The notes below the pieces were generated by a model, which saw only the letters and a list, made by a program, of their open reading frames with translations, had not been told where the DNA came from and ran no database searches. DNA of 64,000 bases, taken from assembly GCA_018340375.1 (NCBI GenBank), contig JAFFJZ010000001.1, positions 42,896,001-42,960,000 on the forward strand, in the 5' to 3' direction. Below are positions 48,706 through 59,440 of this stretch, one piece after another; position 1 is the stretch's first letter, and each line of letters starts with the position of its first letter. Both the position numbers and the translations under genes were made by a program. This DNA comes from Gonatopus flavifemur (lineage: Eukaryota; Arthropoda; Insecta; Hymenoptera; Dryinidae).

Positions 48706-51700
48706 TTGCTTTGGCACCCAATGGAACATTCTGTTGTCTCATTGTACTGCTTATATTAGCTTGTTTCCTTTTGATTTTTTGTGACAGAAAGTGATAATTA
48801 TATGCGGTTTTCTTCGGGATTTAGGCGTTTCTCCGACGACAGCTCACAAAAATCTCATTTTACGCATTGTGATCAACAATCACGCACAAAGACAGATCAA
48901 GTGCACGTTCTTAGAGACAGCAGAATAAACTATAATATGATCCTTCCACTGACAGGATTCTATGCTTCAAACTTGTGGAATATGAATGAGTATGTCAAAT
49001 GTTGAGATTTTTTGCAGGATTCATTTGATGAACAAAGTAAATTTTGTCAAAAGTTCAGTCTGTTTCTTATTCACGAAGCAAGATAATATGTTCAACTCCA
49101 GATTTCTCTCTATGTACAGTGCATCATCGTTGAATATCGACAGATCTTTGCACCAGAATTTCACTGATTCAATTAGTCAGGCACACTTCCAACTGCATAG
49201 CTAGTGACTCATTTAAATCATCAAGTGTTCTCTACATAATGAGACTTCTAAAGAAACGATAGCATCGTGGTCTTTCGTTGGATTTTTTAGAAAATAGAAA
49301 ACTTCAGATCCAAACTCCCAAACTTATGGATCTCCCACTTTTCAAAATTCTGAACTATTGTCTACGCATTGTGATAATAATACACCAACTCCCACTGCCA
49401 ACATATCGACGGAGTCGATAGGTGTTAAAGGAATATAAATATTTATTCCATGAAAATGTATGCATTCGGAACTAAAAATGTCTTCAAAAGCAAAATCATT
49501 ACTCCTTCGGGAATCGAATGTGAAAGAGAAATTTAGTCTTATCTTAAACAGTAGATGTGTATAGAAAATAAGCACGCGACTACTCCTTCCGTATACCAGT
49601 GCCAGGGTCGCTAAGCAAATCTTTATTACGGAGCGACACACCTCTCTGAATTGTTTGCGGGAATCTGAGTCTCTGTGAGTCAGGCGATGCTGGATTTCTT
49701 CTCAAGCGATTCCTCCCTCTCTTGAACTATTGAGCACGTTTTGTGATAGACTGTGTCAGGATAGTGAAGAAGAAAATCTACGAGAATCAATTATTTTAGA
49801 ATTTAGTCACGATTAAACCGTGTTTTGTTTGTCAATATTGCGTTAACCGACTCAAATATTTGGCGAAAACGTGAAGAATCGAGTACCCGGTAAATGAAAA
49901 AATGTATTGTCCTAAGATTCGATGCCTCATCTTATAGGCTGGCACAGTTCATGAAACTAGTTTAATCTTCCTTCAATGAAAATGTTGAATCAGCATATCG
50001 TAAGCGCAATAAAATAAAAACTTTAACGTGAAACCGTTTTTCTTTGTGGAAAATGAACTCTCTCGGAAACTAATCTTTACCACTTTAACGAGCGAATATC
50101 AGTTCCGCAGTGCACCAGTAGAGGTGAGTTAATGGACGTTCCAAATGGCTCAAGTTTTACTTGCTTAAGATGGTCTCATAAAGTCTCAAATCGAATTTCA
50201 AATCTCATTTGAATCCAAAAGAATTTTGGGTTTGTTTATTCATTCACATTTAAAGTTGAACAGATAAGTAGAATAATTTATACTCAATCCAACTGTCAAT
50301 ACGGATCAACTTTGTACTGAAATTTGCTATTCAATATTCTTCGTGATTTTATTCTTTGTTAGGAATCACGTGAATCAGAAGGCACATATCGCGTGGATTT
50401 CCCCTCATTAACGCGCAACCTAATTTATCGCAGGAGTTATTAATACAAATAAAAAACACCCCTAAAGATGAAGGAACTGCGTTTAATTTCATCAAAGAAA
50501 AAGAAATTCCCCTTTTTCCTCCTTTCCCTGGTCCTCGCACACTAGAATCAACGACGATAGGTGGTGGTGTTGGTCGATTTCTCACTCGTCGCCTTCAACG
50601 ATTACTCCGTTTGTGAGCGAACAGGCAAGCGTTCTTGATGACGGAGGAATGTTGAATCATAGTCGAAGACGATGACGAAGTAAAGGCCCGCAGCAAACCA
50701 CAAAAAGCAGGAAAAAAAGAACTAAAGTGCAGATACGGTCTTATCAAGCGAACAAACCGAGCGTGTGATCGATAGTTCGATAGTTTGCGCCGTCGTGAAA
50801 ATACCAAATTTTAACCATTCCAACTTGGAATGTAAACTAACAAGATCAATTCCCAACGAATTCCCGAATAAGCATATCCGATAATGATTCAGTTCCTTCC
50901 TCTTTTTCTTCTCCCTCTTTTTCTTCTCGGCTTGATTGTGATTTCATTTCTTGAATCCATTCCGAAGAATCGCATTTTCGATTTTCATATATCACGTGAG
51001 CAATCCAATCCATTCCTGTATTACCAGATTACACGATGAAATGTGAAATTTACTTTCAAACATAATGGAACTTCAGTTGTGTAGCCAACTTACAAACTAA
51101 AAGCTTTGAACAAAGCATGAAACATCGAATCCTAACGGTGTACAATTCTTTCCCTTGAGTGTGAAAAACGCTTAATTGCGAGTGCTGGATTATGTTTAAA
51201 AGTTAGAAAAAAGAAGGAACTCGTTTGCTACTTCAAGAAAGATCGTAAAATTTGAAATGCGCGGACTACTCCTCACTTCTCGTCAAAAGAAGCTTGTAAT
51301 TATGGTTCTAAAAGTAAAGTTACGTCCAGAAACGTGAGTATCGAACAGAAGAAATTGTACAATTCATATAGAGTTTTGAACGACTCAGAGATGTTGAGTT
51401 CTCGATGCCTGTTCGAAAGTCACCGAGGGCAACCGTGCGAAATTGAAGAATGGGTGACAGAAAAGAGATGAATGGTTTCACCAAAAAAAAGACGTGCATA
51501 AGAAATGCAGGAGAAAAGTCATGAATGAGAAAAGATAGATCCATGAAAAACATATACCATGTGAGGATAAATGACGTAGATTGACTATTGTAAAAATTCT
51601 CCCAGAAATGATATTGAAACAAATAAAAGAGATTAATGAAAATTCAACACCACTCGTCCATTGAACTTCCTACAATTGTTTCAAAAATTAATTGATAAAA

Positions 51701-52337
51701 TATAATCGGAATTTAGCCACTCTATTCAATACAATATAGTATGAGAATGATAGAAAATAAATTGAGTTCTAGGACATTTGAGTCACAATCGGAGAATAAT
51801 GTAATGTAGACTCGAAAGTCATGAATCATCTATGCGAAATGACTGGGGAAAGAGATCATCTATTGTCCAAGTGAAAAACGAATGCGTCTTTGAATCATGA
51901 ACTAGAACCAGAGGCAAGATTTAAAAGCACTTGAAGTCCATTAATATAGGGATAAAACAAGGAAAGCACAAAGAGAAAAAAATGACGTTTCCATACACAT
52001 TACTTTAACATGTACTGAAACTGTGAATTCGATCAAAAAGTCAATACTTTGAATTTGTAAGCTCAACGTCATTGAAAATGCAGTATATCACATACTGACC
52101 TAAATTCACATCGAAGTAGTTCTCATACTTTCCATGAAAAATATAGATGAGTTGTGCAAAGATTAATTGAATCGATCCATCGATCAAAGTTCTTGAATTG
52201 AATAGCTAAAAAAGAATGTTGATGACGATCATATATCAAATGCGATTATAATGATGAGAATCAAAAGATGCGGTAGCGTTCCGAGCGGACAACCGATCCA
52301 ACACAATGATTTGTTAAGTTTGAAGACTAAACTCAAT
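48706..52337. other. No gene or repeat recognised
   Basis: About 3.6 kb of DNA with no transposon ends. Frames up to 100 codons (49342-49641 and 51320-51622, both minus) show no domain I recognise. No tRNA. Confidence 0.35.
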
Positions 52338-52808
52338 CCCATATAAAAACTGTTTAGGTTTCGCCAATGGTGACAATCAAATATAGCTTGGCGCAATGTT
52401 TACAGCCAAGGCTTAGCAATCTATAAATATTCAATTTTGATTAACAACAAATATTATTCCGCACCGATTCCGGTGTTCAACGAATTTCGGTTGTCATCGT
52501 ACCATTGATTCACACTTCCGCCAAGCTTGGCGCTTGCTAGGCTCATCCTTAGTCCACCATTGACCGATCGATAGATTCTATGAAAGTGAGGATCATTCGA
52601 AACGTGGTTGTATATTGCCACAAACTTTCGTCTAGTCTATTTCACTGTTATTCTCGCATCAATGATGGGGCTCCTTTGCAAAAACACATTGATAAATCAT
52701 AAAATGATGTTATATATTTCAGTGTTGCGCCATGCTTGGTTGCCGAGCCTTGGCCATACTCTATCTACGTTGTGCCATGCTAGCGCCAATGGTAAATTTC
52801 CGTATGGG
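52338..52808. repeat. Group B-like element, CAAGCTTGGCGC words (471 bp)
   Basis: The left end CCCATATAAAAACTG and the right end CCGTATGGG are inverted, each followed inward by a GCCAATGGT word. AGCTTGGCGCAATG, CCAAGCTTGGCGCTTGC and CCATGCTTGGTTGCC words fill it. Flanks are AT and AA, so no exact TSD. Confidence 0.55.
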
Positions 52809-54031
52809 AAGATATAAAAATAGCGTGGTTGGATTTTTGAACGCGATTTCTCAAATGACAGAGTAATGAGATGGAAGAACGAGCGTCTATCATTTTTTTG
52901 TGGGTGGAAAATATAAGCAGAAGAATAATTTATACATACATATAAGTATAACAAAAAGGAACATGGATAGTTAGAGGGATCATGAGACTGCGTGAGCTCC
53001 CATGCAGAAGAGAAAAGCACGGAATAGAGAACCAAGGGAGCGAAATCAAATGCAAAAGAAAGAAGGAGTGGAAAAAAGAAGGTGAATTTTGCACGTAACG
53101 CTTTGAAACCAACGTCCTGTAAAGTAGCGAGGTTTTGAGGGAAAAAGAAGCGAAACAAGCAACGATATAATAATGGAAGATGAGACAAAAAACAGGTATA
53201 AAGTAGTGCTTTTAACATTTTCATTGACTGAACCACGTGTGCAGGTGCGTCGGTTATACGAATGTATCCGGAAACAAATGAAGATTTTCCACAAAAGAGG
53301 TCGTCCTTGTGGATTCGTGGCCAGTGAATAAATATCATAATGTACGACTCAAGCTGCGAATTTTATAATTAGCTTTGTACTCAGATACAAGTTGAGTTAC
53401 TTTACGTGTGATGAATTTAGACGTCACGTCACTCCTCGTGAAGACGCAATGCACGCATTCAGGAGTGTACAGCATTAATCATCTCGTAGAATTTTTTTTT
53501 CACAATTTATTCTAGGTTTACACGATAAGAATGTGAATATAGTTTCCATCTTCGTGAGTGATTTATACAACTAATTTTAATTATTTTACACCTGACCTTA
53601 TGAACTCTTCAATGATACTTGCGCATTTTCAATCGAGTGCGGTGCTACAGAATTCAATATTTATTGTATTTTGTGAATTTTATGAGAACCCTACAGCGAT
53701 AGCCCTGATGGATTGATTTCATTTCCACTAGAGATTTTTTATATTCCAACTCCCCTACCAAGATTTGCTTTCTTCCGATATCCACTCAGTACTGGTGCAA
53801 CTTAATTTCATGTTCTGATTGGTACTAGTTCGCTCATTAAACCCTCAACCAACCCTTCTTCACCAATCTTTTACGAACGCTGGATCAGTATAAGGACAAT
53901 TTTGACCTGCTTCTTGCCCTCTGACTCCGGTTCGGTATCAAAATAAAGTGAACTAAAAAGCAATATGATTAGTTTCATACATTTTTCATACTGTGGGAAC
54001 AAACCATTCATGGTTTGTATTTCTGCGGCTG
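52809..54031. other. No gene; purine-rich stretch
   Basis: The longest open frame of the window (213 codons, minus, 52697-53338) starts here and runs into the group B repeat. It is pyrimidine-driven, overlaps two other long frames on the same strand and has no recognisable domain, so I do not call it. Confidence 0.4.
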
Positions 54032-54236
54032 CCTTAAGGGGATACGAGCGGCTGGGCTTTTCTGAATTTTTTCGAGACAAAGTACGTGAAAATGCGTGCA
54101 TCGATTCGAAATATCTCTCTGTACAGCATTTCTTGAGATGCTAAAGAAATGCTGTACAGAGAGATATTTTGAATCGATGCACGCATTTTCACGTATTTTG
54201 TCTCGAAAGAATTGGACCGCTCGTATCCCCTTAAGG
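54032..54236. repeat. 205-bp near-perfect palindrome abutting the Mutator-like element
   Basis: CCTTAAGGGGATACGAGCGG at the left is repeated in reverse at 54215-54236. Pairing continues inward through GACAAAGTACGTGAAAATGC and GATATCTCTCTGTACAGCAT-like sequence to a 9-base loop at about 54135-54143. The stem is close to 98 bp. The same landmarks occur at 6678-6886. Its right end touches the GGGTTAGGTCC terminus of the next element without a gap. Confidence 0.85.
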
Positions 54237-54376
54237 GGTTAGGTCCACTCATGATTTTCAAAACATCGATTTTTTTTTTATTATATTTTCTAAAAGTATA
54301 ACATTTCAAAAGTATTCCCTGATATTTTTAGATCAATCGGACCATTATTCGCTGAGATATACAACGTTCCATCAAG

Positions 54377-55470
54377 AACCTTGGTGTAAGGTTTATTAAT
54401 TATGTCGGAGACGGTGATTCAAAAACCTATGCCGGAATCCTGAAAGCTGCTCCTTATGGCGAAAATGTTGTGGTTAAAAAGAAGTGTGTGGGGGATGTCC
54501 AGAAGCGGATGGGAACGCGACTTCGAGCATGCAAAAAAAAACAGGAAAGGACTTGGTGGTAAAGGAAAGCTGACAGGAAAATTAATTGACAAGTTATCAG
54601 AGTATTTTGGTAACGCGATTCGTAATAATTGTGACTCAGTTGAAAAGATGAACAATGCGATCGGAGCCACCTTTTACCACTACAGTTCGAGCGATGCAAA
54701 GCCGCTCCATCATAAATGCCCAGAAGGCCCTGACTCGTGGTGCGAGTATCAGCAAGCAAAAGCGCAGAAAAGGTTGTGCTCATTCAAGCATAAAAAAATC
54801 CCCTGCCAGCGGATGTATTGGCTGCAATTAAGCCTATTTATGAAGACCTCACCAAACACGAATTACTTGAACACTGTATTGGAGGATTTACGCAGAACAG
54901 CAATGAAAGCCTCAACCAATGCATATGGAAGGTCATGCCGAAAACGCTCCCTGCTGGCTTTACTACTGTTAGCTTAGCGGCTTACATTGCTACTTGTACT
55001 TTCAATGAAGGTGTCTATGGTCTTCTGGCAGTTTTCCATGCTGTGGGGATTGAATTAGGCTCAAACGCCCACAAATATGCCACTGAGAAGGACGCTAGCT
55101 GAATTAAAGTGTCGGACCGACGTTCGTTGCACGGAACAAATAATTTAGCTGCAGCAGCTAAGTAGCTAGCACGGACACGGACAGCCATTAAATTAGCTCC
55201 TGCAGCTAAATTTTAGCTGTTATAGCAAAAAAATTTGCATTTGTAGTTAATTGATTTGCGGTAACAGCTAAAATTTAGCTGCAGGAGCTGATTTAATGGC
55301 TGTCCGTGTCCGTGCTCGCTACTGAGCTGCTGCAGCTAAATTATTTCTTCCGTGTGGAAAACACTCGAGAGGCCAGAGTTGCTCTGCGACGGAAGAAAAT
55401 CGCTGCTGGGGCAGCTGACAAGCAAAAGGAAGGCACACTCTATGGTCCTGGAATGGATGATACTGTATAG
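54377..55470 (+). pseudogene. Mutator-like transposase, C-terminal remnant, frameshifted and interrupted
   Basis: Three frames carry consecutive parts of one protein of the type found in many insects and spiders (Mutator-like transposase domain). From 54377 the first frame reads GDGDSKTY and ends near VQKRMGTRLRACKKK. After a frameshift at the A-run around 54531-54541, the second reads GLGGKGKLTGKLID, CDSVEKM and CPEGPDSWCEYQQA. After a shift at the A7 run 54792-54798, the third reads KPIYEDLTKHELLEHC and NSNESLNQCIW. A stop at 55100-55102 and the insertion 55130-55354 follow, then REARVALRRKK to a stop at 55468-55470. The normal product would cut and join element ends in the nucleus. This copy cannot make it, and most of the upstream catalytic region is absent. 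Family assignment rests on recognised motifs. Confidence 0.85.
55130..55354. mobile_element. Group A element, AGCT-word family, copy 2 (225 bp)
   Basis: Exactly the same length as copy 1 at 8645-8869 and closely similar along its whole palindrome. Ends are CACGGAACAAATAATTT and AAATTATTTCTTCCGTG, with TG on both sides (55128-55129 and 55355-55356). It lies inside the transposase remnant. Deleting the element with one TG joins the codons for S-L to E-N-T-R-E-A-R in frame, independently confirming both boundaries and the 2-bp duplication. Confidence 0.93.
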
Positions 55471-55628
55471 GTATATAAAAAAAATTTTTATCTGCATGTA
55501 AACTATACTCAAAACTTTAAACGCGTTTTTCTCGAAACCACGTTCTCGAAGTCGGTGATCACTGTAACCCGGAAACGACTGTATCGATCCTCTTGAAATT
55601 TCAACGAATTATTTGACATATAATTGTC

Positions 55629-55780
55629 CTCCGGATGGACGAAGGATTTTTTCGTACAATGAAAACTTTTTTTTTATAGCCGAAAAAGTGACGAAAATTT
55701 GGGTAAAAAAAATGTTGACTTTGAACGTCCGCCATGTTGCGACAAATCAAAATATGAACAAAGCCTTCGTCCATCCGGAG
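55629..55780. repeat. Perfect 17-bp inverted repeat in the 3' part of the Mutator-like element
   Basis: CTCCGGATGGACGAAGG (55629-55645) and its exact complement (55764-55780) bracket 118 bp. It could be a small nested MITE or a structural part of the host transposon. No TSD is evident. Confidence 0.75.
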
Positions 55781-56175
55781 CATTAACTGATTTATTAAAG
55801 ATCCCCGTTCCTTTTCTTGGTTTCAGATGTTCCAGACTGCTGCAATCGTGATCACCGCAAAACGTCTTTTCTTTTTGGTGTCTCAGCAAATTAACTATAT
55901 CTCTTAATATTATGAACATTTTGACATGAAAATTTTCTTGTAACTTCTTGAAATGTGTATCTTTAATGTACAAAAAGATTTATTCATAAATAATAAAACC
56001 CGTCTTCAGAAAAAATTTGCAAAAAAGCGTTTTTTTTTGCCTTACAAGTGGACCTAACCCGTGGAAAGTCGTGATCCAGGGACTCAGCCAGATAGCGACA
56101 CATCTGCGTTGCTCGTCGACACCGCCTGGAAGTCCCCTGAACTCAGGCAAAAAAGGGTTACAGGATTGTTAAGTA

Positions 56176-56957
56176 CACTGTTAGAAAAATTTGTTTGAAA
56201 TTTAATGTAAAAAGTTTGGAAGCAATTAACACACACAATTGTGTATTAATTTTCAAATATTTTTGTATCCCCAAAAAAATAGACAAAATCTTGAAATTCA
56301 AGCCGCAACATTATAAAAATCGATGTAAAAAAATGCATGAATTTTCAACACTATATTACTTAATTTCCAAAATTCCTCCCAAATGTTTCATCATGTTATG
56401 GTGTGAAATTAATACAAAAAATTCTAAAAATCAAAATACATATATGAATGAATTATTAGGACTGCGTGATTTGATTTCACAATTAGCGATGTTGATTTTA
56501 CAACAAGTAATTTTCCCTACAAAAATTCACATCGAAAGGGTAGACCACGATTTTCCCGAAATTTCCTGATTTATTGAGAACTAGTACTTTCTAGTCATTT
56601 CTCAAAATCTACTAGTTTCCAACAGATCGGGGAATTTCAGGTTCACACACTTTCGGGATAATCGCATATATCGGGATATCAATTTTTTTAAACTGTGGTG
56701 AATATCAGAAACTTTGTTTGAAATTTGAGAAATATGTGATTGATTTTCCAATATTCAAATAAATACAGAAATTCAATATCTACAGTTATGAATTTTCACA
56801 AACTGTTATGAATTTCAAAACTTTTGTTTAAAGTTCATGAAATATGTAATTGATTTTTCAACATCCGAATGTGGAATACAATTCATACAGCGCCCTTGAA
56901 AATTAATGTACTTTTTTCTATGAACGTATATTAAATTCACAAACATTTTTAACAGTG
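56176..56957. mobile_element. Group A element, CACTGTTAGAAA subfamily (782 bp)
   Basis: The left end CACTGTTAGAAAAATTTG and the right end CAAACATTTTTAACAGTG are nearly perfect inverted repeats, with TA on both sides (56174-56175 and 56958-56959). The interior is extremely AT-rich, with repeated GAAATTT, CATGAAATATGTAATTGATT and AATTTTCACAAACTG words. A 124-codon plus frame (56195-56569) has no recognisable domain. Confidence 0.85.
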
Positions 56958-56959
56958 TA

Positions 56960-58035
56960 ATTGAGTTCAGTAGCGAGTGGTTAGGGATCCGTCAGTCTTG
57001 ACAGGTTGCGATAATACTCATTCAGGGCAATATTCCCTTCTCCTTTTCAGTGGCTATGTTATTTAACGAGCCAAGAACGGCTCATTATTCCAATAGATAA
57101 TCCAAGAGCCAAACTAAGAGACCCAAGCGAAAAAATTGACGCTTCTTGCCGATAGTCAACGATGGTTATAACTATAGTTATCGGGAGCGAATCCAAGTTT
57201 CTTGGTCGAATTATTTTACATTCGGCCGGGAAAAATTTGTCCCCTGGCAATTGTTACCGATCGGTTATCTGAATCATTCGTCAATCATTTCTACACAGAA
57301 TCCCTCTTTTCAACTTTTCACGTGTATGGAATTCATTCCATTGTAATAACTCTGGAAAGTAAATCTCATTCAATCTATTTTGAATATGAAAATTCAAAAT
57401 ATATGACACATACATCTGAATCGATGAACGATTTATCAATATTCACTTTGCATTCGCTTTGTGAATCGTTACATATAACTGAAAACGCAAATTCAAATCA
57501 TCTTATGCTTCTTGAATAATATCCCACTTCGAACATAACTATAAAACAGCGAACTATCATCATGATAAATAAAGATGCTTGTCCAACGATTTGAATCCTA
57601 AGGTTTCCGAGTTACTGATCTGAAAAGAATAAATCGAGTGAAACAGGAGCAACAAATTTTCAAGGCTGGCTGGGAACTTCCTCTTTGAACTTTCCTACAA
57701 AACAATATATACTTGCTATTAGGATTGATACAACGAGGGGAATGTATCAGGAAACATTGTTTTAACGCACCAATCAATTGATTTCAAACGGTTTCTCTTC
57801 CTGACTTTCTACCTTGGAACTACTTCACCATCGAATATTTTTTTCTATTCTCCCAACTGATCATGAATGAAAAATCATCATCCGCTCGACGGAATTCGTT
57901 GAAACGTATAGTCTCATCAGTTTTTATACAATATTATGAATTTTCATATGAAGCTTATAAACATTTATATTTATCTCAATACAAACAGGACGAAGCGAGT
58001 AACAGACACATCATTGTATTGAATTTCCCACACAA
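56960..58035. other. No supported feature
   Basis: AT-rich single-copy-looking DNA. Frames of 66, 94 and 105 codons overlap here without recognisable domains. Confidence 0.3.
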
Positions 58036-58355
58036 CCCAATCAGAGAAATCCGTAATATGCCAATGTTGACAACAGGTGCAGTACAGTGCCAGTACTGGT
58101 TCTCCAACACTTGGTCAACACGTACGGGATCAGTACTGGATACATGAAAATACAGTAATATGCCTGTAATGATAAACCAGTACTAAGAACTTACCAGGTA
58201 CTAACCCAGTACTGGCCCTGCACTGATTGCGAATAATGGCATCAGTACTCAATCCTCAGTACTGAAAAGCGTTATCGTTCCAGACAAATGCCAGTACCCT
58301 GCTAGTCTTGGCTAGTACTGGTGCAGTACTGCGCCTGTTGTGAATTTTTGGTTGG
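58036..58355. mobile_element. Group B element, AGTACT-word family, intact copy (320 bp)
   Basis: The left end CCCAATCAGAGAAAT and the right end AATTTTTGGTTGG are inverted, each followed inward by a CAACAGG-GCAGTAC word. AA flanks both sides (58034-58035 and 58356-58357). AGTACT occurs eight times (CCAGTACTGG, CAGTACTGGATAC, CAGTACTGCGCC). Same family as 14564-16433. Non-coding. Confidence 0.85.
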
Positions 58356-58484
58356 AAATATTATCTTAAAATGGTTTTCATGGCAGAATTCTCATGAAAC
58401 GTGCGGTGGATTTCATACACGAATGAGAGGGGTGATTGTTTTCAAATTTAGTGTGGGAAATTCACAAATTCTTCAAACAATACA

Positions 58485-59438
58485 AACCGAGAGAAAAAAT
58501 TTCGGGGCACAACAAAATATTTAGTTGGATAGTCGCACAGTGGGGAATTTTTATGCATTTATGGACAAAAATCTGTCTACAACTCAATTCTCATTTTCTG
58601 TCAGTCAGTTCCGCTCTTGAACATTGGAAAAAAGGTCTCCTCTCACGTATCACTGCGGCATATTTGTTTGCATCAATCCGATGTTTATTTAATTCAACAA
58701 AAACTCGATAAATCTTCAATAGAAAACATCGATACTGTTAAACATTGCTTGTCACTATTGGAAATTTTGGGTCTTTTAATATTCGTTGGGGCTATATAAG
58801 GTGTCCACGGTTTTCTTGGGTCATTTATGTCATGAGAATAATTACTTTGAGAAAACAACTTCTACACAACAAATTCTTGATCTTTGGATAGATTATGTGA
58901 TTTCAAACGAATTTTCATAGTATTTTTGTGCTTTTTCATCTCAAGTTTAGTACCCTTATGTGGAGAAATGTGTTTCACAACATAAAAGAGGGGTAAAACG
59001 TTTCTTCTTAGAAAAATAGTGATCCACTGATTCATTACGTCTTCTTTTGCAATTTTTATTGAAATTTTTCTCAAATTAAGTCGAAGGATTATGAAACTGC
59101 CGCAGTGATACGTTGAAAAGGAACTCTCCCTGAGTATTTTAAAAGTAAATTCATCAACAGATGATCAAAATTGAGCTGTAGGCAGATTTTTGTCCCCAAA
59201 TACACCAAAATTTCCCACTGTGAGTCGCCATGAAATACCTCATTGATTTAAATAAACTTTCATCGACTGAATTGAATAACTGTTTCTATTGATGAAATAT
59301 TTCATAGCATATTAGAGATTTGTTTGATTGAATAAATATTAAATCGAGTCAATGAAAGTTCATTCAAATCAATTAAGTATTTTATGACGACTATTCGACT
59401 AAATATTCTATTGTTCTCGGAAATTTTCTCTCTCAGTG
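58485..59438. mobile_element. Group A element split by a Transib-like insertion (262 bp without it)
   Basis: Left end AACCGAGAGAAAAAATTTC, right end GAAATTTTCTCTCTCAGTG, and CA on both sides (58483-58484 and 59439-59440). The left arm runs to AATATTTAGTTGGATAGTCG, is interrupted at 58536-59222, and resumes with CCATGAAATACCTCATTG. The unbroken right arm, read in reverse, is AATATTTAGTCGAATAGTCG then TCATAAAATACTTAATTG, matching across the junction. The pairing continues to about 59300. Confidence 0.85.
58536..59222. mobile_element. Transib-like non-autonomous element with RSS-like ends (687 bp)
   Basis: Both ends start CACAGTG (58536-58542 and complement 59216-59222). A 22-bp spacer and ACAAAAATC follow on each side (58565-58573 and complement 59185-59193). 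A 5-bp direct repeat AGTCG lies at 58531-58535 and 59223-59227. Subterminal CGTATCACTGCGGCA is also inverted (about 58650 and 59101). Transib elements are known for 5-bp duplications and CACWATG-type heptamer plus A-rich nonamer ends resembling V(D)J recombination signals; the superfamily call follows from that. No transposase frame is visible. Confidence 0.75.
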
Positions 59439-59440
59439 CA

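Larger units (their letters stand above)
54236..56060 (+). mobile_element. Decayed Mutator-like DNA transposon (1825 bp)
   Basis: The left terminus GGGTTAGGTCCACTCAT and the right terminus AGTGGACCTAACCC are inverted repeats, both bordered inward by long T/A runs. It encloses the broken transposase remnant (54377-55470), a 225-bp group A insertion (55130-55354) and a 3' non-coding part. The N-terminal two thirds of the usual transposase is missing, so this is an internal-deletion derivative. Flanking sequence shows no convincing 8-10 bp duplication. Subfamily (for example Phantom-like) is not settled by what is visible. Confidence 0.75.

Noticed and set aside
52697..53338. 213-codon minus-strand frame, the longest in the window
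   Set aside because: It lies in pyrimidine-rich sequence, overlaps two other long frames on the same strand, runs into the group B repeat at 52338-52808 and has no recognisable domain.
56195..56569. 124-codon plus frame inside the AT-rich element
   Set aside because: No recognisable transposase motif; low-complexity Lys/Ile/Asn composition from AT-rich DNA.
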